From contig JAFRSH010000010.1 of assembly GCA_017427685.1 (NCBI GenBank), positions 1-64,000 on the forward strand: a DNA stretch of 64,000 nt. The letters run 5' to 3'. Positions 1-7,176 of the stretch are shown here, in pieces. Origin of the DNA: Lachnospiraceae bacterium (GTDB taxonomy: Bacteria > Bacillota > Clostridia > Lachnospirales > Lachnospiraceae). The translations under genes and the position numbers were made by a program. The notes under the pieces are model-generated. The model saw only the letters and a list, made by a program, of their open reading frames with translations. It searched no databases and was not told the origin of the DNA. Each line of letters opens with the position of its first letter. The stretch's first letter is position 1.

Positions 1-35
1 TTCACTAATTCTTTTAATAATGATACAATGTCCAT
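1..35 (-). CDS. 5' end of an unidentified gene running off the left edge
   Basis: Only the first 11 codons are inside the window. On the minus strand an ATG at 35 opens a frame reading MDIVSLLKELV. A ribosome site (AGGAGG, complement of 47-52) lies 11 nt upstream and a TATAAT box lies at 74-79, so a real gene start is likely. The product cannot be identified from so few residues. Confidence 0.5.
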   Translation of the reverse strand, partial: MDIVSLLKELV

Positions 36-103
36 GAGAGTGTTCTCCTCCTTGTTTTTTTGTTGACGCAAATATTATACCTTAGAGGATGTTCACTCTC
101 ATT
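34..103 (-). promoter_or_regulatory. promoter and possible operator of the left-edge gene
   Basis: On the minus strand a TATAAT -10 box (74-79) sits 39 nt upstream of the start codon. No good -35 box is seen. ATGAGAGT at 34-41 and ACTCTCAT at 95-102 form an inverted repeat bracketing the promoter and start codon, which could be an operator. The -10 box is seen directly; the operator role is inferred. Confidence 0.4.
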
Positions 104-220
104 CTTTTTTCTTATTCAACTGACAAATACTTTACTCTATACATAAATGGAAGCACCAACAATCTACGCCAAGTATGGTAAAAGGTAATTTCTGTTCTAT
201 AAGGGTAATAAATACCAATG

Positions 221-340
221 TTGATATAATACAAAAATGGCGGTAATCTATAACCGACGTTACAAATCATTGCCATTTTAGTTAATTCCTATATCCTAAG
301 CAATCTGATCTGACTGTATCCCAAAAACAGCCCCGAGGTG
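221..340 (+). pseudogene. deletion scar of a DUF4143-type AAA ATPase gene
   Basis: This stretch is two pieces of the ATPase locus at 5766-7091 joined together. Bases 221-280 match its promoter and palindromic operator (5766-5826). Bases 281-336 match the last codons, stop and downstream sequence (7036-7091). Bases 290-313 still encode YILSNLI-stop, against FIPSNLI-stop in the intact gene. The 1.2 kb between the pieces is missing, and a short GTAA-like microhomology lies at the join. An ATPase paralogue once stood here and was lost by internal deletion. Nothing else is seen between 104 and 340. Confidence 0.75.
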
Positions 341-1321
341 TCAATAAATCGCGGCCGCCAACACCTCATTTGCCCGAAGCTGCGCACGTGCATTCGCATG
401 ACTGTAAATGTCAAGCGTGATAGACACAGTTGAGTGTCCGAGCTTGTTGGAAACACTCACGATATCCGCCCCATTCGCTATGCTCAGCGACGCCATGGTG
501 TGCCTCAGTGCGTGCGGATGGATCCCGGGAAGATTGTACTTCCTACCGAAGTTCGTGAGGAAGTTATTAAAGGCTACCGGTATCAGAGGACTTCCGTCCC
601 GCTGCGTAAAACAATAATCTTCATCTGTTCTCCCGTTTTTCGACTCCTTGCGTTTCTTCTTCAACTCTTCTAAACACCTTAACGCCGGTCTGTTCAAGTA
701 GATCACCCTGTTCTTTCCGCTCTTGGGAGAACTCTCAAAAGTTCCAAGTTTCGCGGTGTAGCGGATAGTTCTGCATATGCGCACGCGCCCCGTCTCCGGA
801 TAGATATCTGACCACTTGAGGCCCATGATCTCGCCACTGCGGCATCCGCTGTCTATGGCGAACATGACCGCCGCTCTCCACATAAGCGGTTCATTCTCCA
901 AACACCTGATGATATACCTGACCTGTTCTTCATCGTACGAGAGTGGCTCCCTGACGACATCATTGTTCCTCTCGAGCAGGTTCTTCAGTTTCCTCGTCGG
1001 GTTCTCTTTTATGATCTCGTTCTCACACGCATTTTCAAAGAACGAATGCAGCACGATGTAATGCTGTCTAAGCGTACCATTAGACAGCTTCCTTCCGTTT
1101 CTCAGATTCCTTTCACGTTCTTCAAAGTCATAAAAAAACTGTTTCATCCGCAAAAAAGTAATCTCCCTTATCTTCTCCCGCCCCAGGTCCTTCGCCGCGC
1201 GTCTCAGCTCTCTTTCATAGTTCAGCACCGTCACGGGACTCAAAACCACACTCTTCTCCCTGATAAAGACATCAATGTACTCCTCAAAGGTATAATCGTC
1301 TCCCATTTCTTTTGCTTGCAT
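341..1321 (-). CDS. tyrosine recombinase / phage-type integrase
   Basis: This is a 326-residue site-specific DNA recombinase. An N-terminal SAM-like core-binding domain spans about residues 10-115 and the catalytic domain about 125-326. The catalytic set is complete: R161 (in GCRSGE), probable K200, H270 and R273 (in HALRH), H296 (in LGHS) and the nucleophile Y306 (in DIYSH). The ATG at 1321 has AAGGAA about 10 nt upstream. The gene is divergent from surface protein A, with only 80 bp between the start codons. No excisionase, phage structural or conjugation gene is nearby, so it is a solitary recombinase. It could serve a small integrative element or DNA inversion of the neighbouring surface genes. 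Family assignment is certain; the target site is unknown. Confidence 0.93.
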   Translation of the reverse strand: MQAKEMGDDYTFEEYIDVFIREKSVVLSPVTVLNYERELRRAAKDLGREKIREITFLRMKQFFYDFEERERNLRNGRKLSNGTLRQHYIVLHSFFENACENEIIKENPTRKLKNLLERNNDVVREPLSYDEEQVRYIIRCLENEPLMWRAAVMFAIDSGCRSGEIMGLKWSDIYPETGRVRICRTIRYTAKLGTFESSPKSGKNRVIYLNRPALRCLEELKKKRKESKNGRTDEDYCFTQRDGSPLIPVAFNNFLTNFGRKYNLPGIHPHALRHTMASLSIANGADIVSVSNKLGHSTVSITLDIYSHANARAQLRANEVLAAAIY

Positions 1322-1392
1322 TTTTCAGTTCCTTCTTTCGTTTAGATTCGCTTGTTGGTGTGATGGATATACTACCTTTAATAATCCGGATA

Positions 1393-1527
1393 GTAAAATT
1401 TATGAAGAAGTTTAATCTTTCAAAGGGCTTAATCGTAGGTCTTTTGACATTTGCGCTTTGCATCGTAGCGTTCGCTGCTGTTGGTGCGAAGGCTGATGAG
1501 CAGGCTGCTGCAGCTCCTACCAAGACA
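1393..1527 (+). repeat. left arm of long inverted repeat (5' end of surface gene A)
   Basis: From the ATG at 1402 to 1527 the sequence matches the complement of 9889-10014 at 122 of 126 positions; mismatches are at 1417, 1419, 1473 and 1509. The longest exact runs are 1420-1472 (53 bp) and 1474-1508 (35 bp). Similarity reaches about 1393 and then stops sharply, so the promoter and ribosome site of copy B are not shared. The repeat encodes the signal peptide and the first mature residues. Confidence 0.9.
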
Positions 1528-4320
1528 GCAGCTGTTGTGGCAACATACGATGCAGCAAACGACGCAGTAATATCTACTAAGAATCAAACTGCTTACGTAT
1601 ATGTTGTGAAGGCAGCTTCCGGAAACAAGATCAAGTCCGGTCAGACTGCTGCAGGTCAGATGGCTGCAGGAAAGATTTCAATATCTGATCTTGGCATCAA
1701 AGGAACAAACAAAGACGTTTTCCTTTATGTATGTGATAAGGAAGTTGAAGTTGCAGACGGCGAGACGGTTTCTGCAAACCTTACCATCAAGGGAAATGCC
1801 AACAAAGTTGTAGGCGCTGTTGATTATACACAGGCTGATCATGCATCTTCCGTAAACGTCCTCTCGGCATACTATGTTGACAAGGCTTCAAAAAAGAATG
1901 TCGACATTGCTAGTGCCAGCCTTTACTGGGCTGCAGAAGCAGCAGGTCCCTTCTATCTTGCAAATGATGCTACGGTAGGATCTGGCACAACCGGTCGTAA
2001 GATTGGAAATGCATACGTAACAAATGGTTTTAATGGTAAAGATCTTGCCGACATGCTTGAAGCAGGTGGAACGATTTATATAAAGCAGGCAGGGACCAGC
2101 GGTGCTTCCGGTACAGCTCAGTTCGGCAGCAAGGTAGCAAAGGTTAAGATTGCTAAGCAGGCAAAGGCACCTAAGGCTAAGATCGATGTTGCAAAAGATA
2201 CAATCGCTCTTAAGAACGGATTTGATTTTGCTGTAGTAACAAAAAGTCAGGGTTCAACAGAATACGACAGTTTCGGAACATGGTGGACAATCCTTCCTTC
2301 TCTTAAGACCGCAACTGTTTCGAGTGACGGTGAGACGATCATAGGTGGCATCCTCGGAACCGGCAATTCTGCAAAGACTACTGTATATAAGCCTCTTGAC
2401 AAGAAGGATTCAAATGCAGGAAAAGCAGTCGAAGCAACAGGCAAGAATCAGGAAGGTCAGGACTTTACTTATTACCAGTATTCATACACTAAGAACGCAA
2501 TAAAGGCTCTCAGCATCGACAGGCTTTTTGATGTACTTAAAACCTCTGACAATACAAAGCTTGCAAGTGGCGATTTCAAGATTGCTATCCGTAAGTCAGC
2601 AACCAACAAGAAGCCCGCTTCGGCTGTAACGTTGATTGATCTTGCTTATCAGACAGAGGCACCCCTTGTGTATACAAAGGACAATGTAGAAGGTCAGTTC
2701 CTTGTAGCATCAGCTGATGAATTCTCCAAGAAGGGCCTTACCCTTAGCTCCATCGCAGCATTCCCCGGCTACAAGGTAGTTGATGGTGAAGAAGTAGTAG
2801 CAACCACAGGTTTTGATAAATCTTTCAAGATTGATGCAGCTGCAAATACCATCAAGGAAAGAGATGATGGAACTACATTTGAATATGCCGTAGTATCCAC
2901 AGCTGATTACTTTGCAACAGGCGATGCAGCAATCGACTGGACCACAGTTAAGTGGAAAAAGTTCGATCCCGCTAAACTTAAGATCACAGAGAAGCTTTCC
3001 GGCAAGTACTCTACTCTCAAGGGCGCAAAGAAGGTAGCAACCCTTAAGTCGACCGCTTCCGGAGACATCTCCACCGGTGCAGATAAGAAAGAAAATGATG
3101 CTTATGGCAGAGTAATAGTTAAAGAGTCAGTGATCAAGGCTGATACCAAGGCACTCCTTCTTATCCGTCGTGCAGGCGACAAGTCATCCGGTCTCAGAGG
3201 CTCAGAGGCTATCGCACTCTACGTTGCAAAGGAAGGAAAGCAGTACAAGCTTTACAGCACAGTATCAAACGGACAGCAGGCTAAGAAGTACACGCTCTAC
3301 TTCTTCAAGTACAGCACACCCGAAGGAAAGACAGCAGGATTCTACAGGGATGACACCATCGCTCCTGTTTCCGGATGGACGAGAAATGCTACCGTAGGCG
3401 TTAAACTCGATGCTCTTACAAATGCAGATTACTTCGCACTCGGAGATACAGTAAGTAGCGAAAATAGCGAATCGTTTGGTATGGCCAGTCTCGATGCTAC
3501 TCCCGTAAAGTATGTAGCTAAGACAGCTCAGAACGCCGTAACAGCAAGCCCTGCGGACGATCCTTCTAACGGTACAGACGCTGTTCCCGCTGGCTCGTAC
3601 GCATTCGCAGTAGGAGGCGGATACGGATCGGATGTAGGAATCAACGTAGCAATCCGTGAGTACGCAAATGTTAAGATTCAGGCAGTCGCTTATGAAGGCG
3701 AGGCTGAAGTAACAAATTCTGCTCAGGTTGTAGCATCCGTTGTAAACGGTGTTCCTCAGGTTCTCTCGGGTGCAAACTTCGTAGCTCCTGATGGCGGAAC
3801 AGTACCTAACGGCGAGGAGTTCGTATACGTAGGCAGCGAGACTGAAATATACCTTCGCAAACTTGCTTCGGCTTGGACAGTACCTTCAGGATATGCAAAG
3901 AAGGATCCTCTTGGAACTCCTACCGTGGATGTCGGAGAAGGATATCAGGTTCCTCAGAATGCATATACCACAGGTCAGGACAATGCAAAGGTTACAGCTA
4001 CAGTTAAGTCTGCTGACGATGTAGTAATTACAATCAAGTTCCAGGCTGTTAAGACATACACCATCACAGTTGATGGCAATGGCGGTAAGTGGGGCACTGC
4101 AACTACAAAGACTTACACAACTGATGGAAAGAAGTGCATTCCCACAACTGCAGCAGCACTTTTCACAACCGGTGACGGTGTGACCGCTCCTGATGGCAAG
4201 GTATTTGATACCACTAATAAGCTTAATACAAAGGCTGATGGCACCGGAACAGCGATTACAGATGCAACAACATTTAATGCTGATACTACCATCTATGTGA
4301 TCTATAAGAATGCTGAATAA
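1402..4320 (+). CDS. large secreted surface protein A (promoterless paralogue)
   Basis: The protein has 972 residues and begins with a signal peptide (MKKFNLSKGLIVGLLTFALC, then hydrophobic residues and a likely cut near AKADEQ). It is rich in Ala, Lys, Thr and Ser, and has no SLH, LPXTG or enzyme motif. It resembles protein B along its length, with nearly identical blocks such as KVAKVKIAKQAKAPKAKIDV and DWTTVKWKKFDP. The C-terminus is a degenerate relative of the Listeria-Bacteroides repeat of B. The ATG at 1402 is chosen because similarity to B begins there. No convincing ribosome site or promoter is seen in 1322-1401. It may be an S-layer-like or adhesin-like cell-surface protein, silent in this orientation. 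Function is unknown. Confidence 0.85.
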   Translation: MKKFNLSKGLIVGLLTFALCIVAFAAVGAKADEQAAAAPTKTAAVVATYDAANDAVISTKNQTAYVYVVKAASGNKIKSGQTAAGQMAAGKISISDLGIKGTNKDVFLYVCDKEVEVADGETVSANLTIKGNANKVVGAVDYTQADHASSVNVLSAYYVDKASKKNVDIASASLYWAAEAAGPFYLANDATVGSGTTGRKIGNAYVTNGFNGKDLADMLEAGGTIYIKQAGTSGASGTAQFGSKVAKVKIAKQAKAPKAKIDVAKDTIALKNGFDFAVVTKSQGSTEYDSFGTWWTILPSLKTATVSSDGETIIGGILGTGNSAKTTVYKPLDKKDSNAGKAVEATGKNQEGQDFTYYQYSYTKNAIKALSIDRLFDVLKTSDNTKLASGDFKIAIRKSATNKKPASAVTLIDLAYQTEAPLVYTKDNVEGQFLVASADEFSKKGLTLSSIAAFPGYKVVDGEEVVATTGFDKSFKIDAAANTIKERDDGTTFEYAVVSTADYFATGDAAIDWTTVKWKKFDPAKLKITEKLSGKYSTLKGAKKVATLKSTASGDISTGADKKENDAYGRVIVKESVIKADTKALLLIRRAGDKSSGLRGSEAIALYVAKEGKQYKLYSTVSNGQQAKKYTLYFFKYSTPEGKTAGFYRDDTIAPVSGWTRNATVGVKLDALTNADYFALGDTVSSENSESFGMASLDATPVKYVAKTAQNAVTASPADDPSNGTDAVPAGSYAFAVGGGYGSDVGINVAIREYANVKIQAVAYEGEAEVTNSAQVVASVVNGVPQVLSGANFVAPDGGTVPNGEEFVYVGSETEIYLRKLASAWTVPSGYAKKDPLGTPTVDVGEGYQVPQNAYTTGQDNAKVTATVKSADDVVITIKFQAVKTYTITVDGNGGKWGTATTKTYTTDGKKCIPTTAAALFTTGDGVTAPDGKVFDTTNKLNTKADGTGTAITDATTFNADTTIYVIYKNAE

Positions 4321-4370
4321 CCAATAACAACAAGTTATATCAGGGGATACGATCTAAGTATTTCCCCGAT

Positions 4371-4450
4371 TGGGACTCCGGTCCCAACAAATAACAAACA
4401 GAGCACGGACTTTGGATTTCCAAGGTCCGTGTTTTCTGTTGCTTTTTTGC
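4371..4450 (+). terminator. hairpins and terminator after surface gene A
   Basis: A small hairpin (TGGGAC-TCCG-GTCCCA, 4371-4386) is followed by a stronger stem (4404-4415 with 4420-4431, loop ATTT) and T-rich sequence. This fits a rho-independent terminator for the rightward surface gene. The rest of the 4321-4674 gap holds no other clear feature before the ribosome site of the next gene. Confidence 0.75.
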
Positions 4451-4674
4451 CTGTTTTATGATATAAACAAGACAAGCAGAGGGAACTATTCTTTAATCAA
4501 GATGCTACACATGCATTCATATTCTTTACGAATCGTTTTTTGTGAAAGTTTCTTTCACATCTCCTGCTTAAGTCACACATTATCATTGGGCAGGGGATGC
4601 CGAAAGTCGATAAGATACAGGTGTATTGGTTCACCTGGCGGCTTTTTCGTTCTCCTGTCGGAGAGGAGGCCGTA

Positions 4675-5631
4675 TTGGGTGCAAAAGACATTATTGAGAA
4701 GCAGCTCGAGGATTACAACGAGGTGTTTGCCGACATCGTGAACGGATTGCTGTTTGACGGCGAAGAGGTGGTGAAGGAATCACAGCTCGACGACATGCAG
4801 GTAGTCTCACAGTACAAGGCGGACGGTGACAAGCTGCACGAGGAGGAGCGTGACAAGCTCAAACGTTGGCATGACGGACTGATCAACATTGCTACAATTG
4901 GGATTGAGAATCAGTCCAACATTGCCAAGTATATGCCGCTTCGGATTATGGGGTATGACGGAGCTGCATATCGGGCGCAACTGTTGAAACTCTCTGCAGA
5001 CCGCAAGCAAAAGAGAGCGTCGACAAAGAAGGGGAAAGAGGAACCGCCCTTTAACCCTGTACCCGTGGTAACACTTGTGTTATACTTCGGAGATAAGAGG
5101 TGGGATCGATATCACTGCCTTAGCGACGTGATCGATGTTCCGGACAGGTTGAAGCCGTTCTTCAATGATTACCGGATCAATGTATTTGAGATAGCATGGC
5201 TGTCCGAAAAACAGATCTCACGATTTAAGAGTGATTTCAGAGTCGTAGCGAACTTCTTTGTAAAAAAGAGGCTTGATTCGGAGTATATCCCTGATGATCT
5301 GACAGAGATCACACACGTGGACGAGGTTTTGAAGCTCATCTCCGCAGTTTCGGGAGACAATCGATATTATTACGCTGTTAAGGACACGAAAGGGAAGGTG
5401 AGAAATATGTGCGAAGTTGCTGAGAGACTTGAAAAAAGAGGAATTGAGAAGGGCATTAAGAAGGGGATTACTCAGGGTATTGAGGTCGGAAGAGTCCGCG
5501 AATACATCGCTGTCCGTCGCGAAGACGGGATGCCGGACGAAACTATCGTTTCTAATCTCATGAAGCGCTTTAATCTTTCCGCGGAGAAAGCCGAGGCAGC
5601 GGTTAAGAATTATGAAGTAGAGACGCACTGA
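4675..5631 (+). CDS. Rpn-family recombination-promoting nuclease / PD-(D/E)XK transposase-like protein
   Basis: This 318-residue protein belongs to the Rpn (transposase_31) family of PD-(D/E)XK-type DNases linked to RecA-independent recombination. The family opening appears as GAKDIIEKQLEDYNEVFADI, and VTLVLYFGDKRWD lies mid-protein. The C-terminus carries the usual Gly/Lys/Glu-rich stretch (IEKGIKKGITQGIEVGR). A longer frame opens upstream, but family members start at the equivalent of the TTG at 4675, which has AGGAGG (4664-4669) at 5 nt spacing. It lies between the two inverted surface genes and is followed by two hairpins. Whether it is a mobile passenger or takes part in recombination here is not known. 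Confidence 0.85.
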   Translation: MGAKDIIEKQLEDYNEVFADIVNGLLFDGEEVVKESQLDDMQVVSQYKADGDKLHEEERDKLKRWHDGLINIATIGIENQSNIAKYMPLRIMGYDGAAYRAQLLKLSADRKQKRASTKKGKEEPPFNPVPVVTLVLYFGDKRWDRYHCLSDVIDVPDRLKPFFNDYRINVFEIAWLSEKQISRFKSDFRVVANFFVKKRLDSEYIPDDLTEITHVDEVLKLISAVSGDNRYYYAVKDTKGKVRNMCEVAERLEKRGIEKGIKKGITQGIEVGRVREYIAVRREDGMPDETIVSNLMKRFNLSAEKAEAAVKNYEVETH

Positions 5632-5658
5632 GGTGTGGGTTTAATCATAGGAATGATA

Positions 5659-5747
5659 AAAGGGTATGGTTGGTGCCATGCCCTTTATACATCAGAAACG
5701 ACACAGTTTTCGGCAAAAACGACAGTGCTATGTCGTTTTTGCCGAAA
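5659..5747 (+). terminator. two successive hairpins after the Rpn gene
   Basis: The first hairpin pairs 5659-5669 with 5676-5686 (10 of 11 matches) and is T-rich after the stem. The second is a perfect 17-bp inverted repeat, 5708-5724 with 5731-5747, whose arm begins TTTCGGCAAAAACGACA. At least one is likely a terminator. The second works equally on either strand and could insulate the ATPase promoter just downstream. Confidence 0.7.
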
Positions 5748-5765
5748 GTGATGATTGAATAATTG

Positions 5766-5821
5766 TTGACAGAATGTCAAAATGGCGGTAATTTATAACC
5801 GGAGTTACAAATTACCGCCAT
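5766..5821 (+). promoter_or_regulatory. promoter with large palindromic operator of the DUF4143 ATPase gene
   Basis: TTGACA (5766-5771) is itself half of a palindrome, TTGACA-GAA-TGTCAA. Directly after it, AATGGCGGTAATTT and AAATTACCGCCATT form perfect 14-bp arms around a near-palindromic centre (TAAC-CGGA-GTTA). The palindrome covers the expected -10 region and ends about 20 nt before the start codon. A diverged copy lies at 221-280. This suggests autoregulation, or a structured 5' leader. Confidence 0.65.
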
Positions 5822-5840
5822 TTTGTAAAGGAGATCTGAT

Positions 5841-7067
5841 GTGGATTATCTTCATCGCGAATTAGAAAGAAAGTTTAAGGAAGCAGATATATTTTTTAAG
5901 GCTATTCTTGTGACGGGAGCCCGACAGGTCGGGAAATCGACCATGTTGAAGGAATTGGCCAAGAGTCAGAAACGAACCATCGTCACTATGGATGATGATC
6001 TTTGCCGTACGCTTGCAAAGGAAGACCCACGGCTGTTTTTCCAAACATATAAGCCTCCGATTCTTATAGACGAGATACAAAAGGCACCAAATCTTTTGGA
6101 ATACATCAAGATCATGTGTGATGAGAGCGAAGAAAGAGGGAGATTTTGGCTTACCGGTTCGCAAAGAAGGAAACTCATGGAAAAATCACAAGAGACTCTT
6201 GCAGGGCGTTTGGGAATCCTTAAACTCTACGGATTATCATATCGAGAAAAACATGGTTACATCGATCCTGAGCCCCTTGATTTTTCGATGGAATGTCTGA
6301 CTAAGCGGGCCAAGTTTTTACCGGATAACGATATCATCGATGTTTTTGAGCATATCTGGAAAGGCGGATACGCTGATGTCCAAAATGCTACCGGTGAAAT
6401 GACACAGGCTTTTTATCAGTCTTATATTGATAATTACTTGATAGCAGATGCCGTTAATGATGAAGGTATTTCAGATATTGACGGGTTTAAACGTTTTATC
6501 AGGGCCTGTGCTGCTGTTGTCGGAAATCTCGTAAATTACAGGACTCTCGGAGAAGCAGCTGGGATATCCAACGTTACAGCAAAGAAGTGGCTGGATATCC
6601 TTTGCGATATGGACGTATTATACCTCCTTGAACCTTATTCAAACAACGAGCTTCAAAGACTTGTTAAAACTCCCAAGCTATATTTTTGTGATACCGGGTT
6701 ATGCGCCTATCTGACCAGATGGCTTACTCCCGATTCTCTCAGAGAAGGGGCCGCAAGCGGACAGTTATATGAAAACTATGTGGTAATGGAGCTTGTAAAG
6801 AATTATTCGTATTCAAAAAACACGGCATTGCTGAGCTTTTATCGAGACGAAAAATCAAAAGAGGTGGATGTTTTTGTTGAAGAGAACGGATATATCCACC
6901 CTCTTGAGATCAAAAAAAGTGCCAACCCCGACAAACGGGAGGTTCGGAAATTTGATGTAATTGAGAAAACCACTCTTATGAAAGGGAACGGAGGTATCGT
7001 CTGCATGATGCCTCGTCCCTTCCCTATTGATGAAAGTAATACCTTTATTCCAAGCAACCTGATCTGA
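5841..7067 (+). CDS. AAA ATPase with DUF4143 / PD-(D/E)XK-like C-terminus
   Basis: This 408-residue protein is of the common prokaryotic AAA_14/DUF4143 family. Walker A is GARQVGKS (residues 26-33), Walker B is ILIDE (74-78), and a sensor-like LTGSQ follows near 104-108. The C-terminal part (FYRDEKSKEVDVFV, then LEIKKS) resembles a PD-(D/E)XK nuclease fold. The start is GTG at 5841 with AAAGGAG seven nt upstream; the overlapping ATG gives no long frame. Family members are frequent and often duplicated, and their biological role is poorly known. The gene converges on surface gene B with a shared terminator. A second copy was lost at 221-340. Confidence 0.9.
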   Translation: MDYLHRELERKFKEADIFFKAILVTGARQVGKSTMLKELAKSQKRTIVTMDDDLCRTLAKEDPRLFFQTYKPPILIDEIQKAPNLLEYIKIMCDESEERGRFWLTGSQRRKLMEKSQETLAGRLGILKLYGLSYREKHGYIDPEPLDFSMECLTKRAKFLPDNDIIDVFEHIWKGGYADVQNATGEMTQAFYQSYIDNYLIADAVNDEGISDIDGFKRFIRACAAVVGNLVNYRTLGEAAGISNVTAKKWLDILCDMDVLYLLEPYSNNELQRLVKTPKLYFCDTGLCAYLTRWLTPDSLREGAASGQLYENYVVMELVKNYSYSKNTALLSFYRDEKSKEVDVFVEENGYIHPLEIKKSANPDKREVRKFDVIEKTTLMKGNGGIVCMMPRPFPIDESNTFIPSNLI

Positions 7068-7085
7068 CGGTATACCAAAAAAACC

Positions 7086-7113
7086 AGCCCCCGGTGAATG
7101 AAAGCCGGGGGCT
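7086..7113. terminator. shared bidirectional terminator
   Basis: A perfect 9-bp GC-rich stem (AGCCCCCGG at 7086-7094, complement at 7105-7113) lies between the convergent ATPase and surface B genes. A-rich sequence precedes it on the plus strand (7076-7083), which gives a T-tract in the leftward direction. It probably ends transcripts from both sides. Confidence 0.75.
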
Positions 7114-7176
7114 GTAAAGTATCAATTATTGATTCTTTTGTTTAACCTTTGATTTCAAACGAACTGAGTATTAGCC

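Noticed and set aside
1312..1401. Longer start of surface protein A at 1312
   Set aside because: The frame is open, but homology to B and the signal peptide begin at 1402, and the upstream part has no ribosome site and lies in the divergent gap with the recombinase.
341..7113. Prophage remnant around the recombinase
   Set aside because: No phage structural, lysis, replication or repressor genes are present; only the recombinase itself is phage-like.
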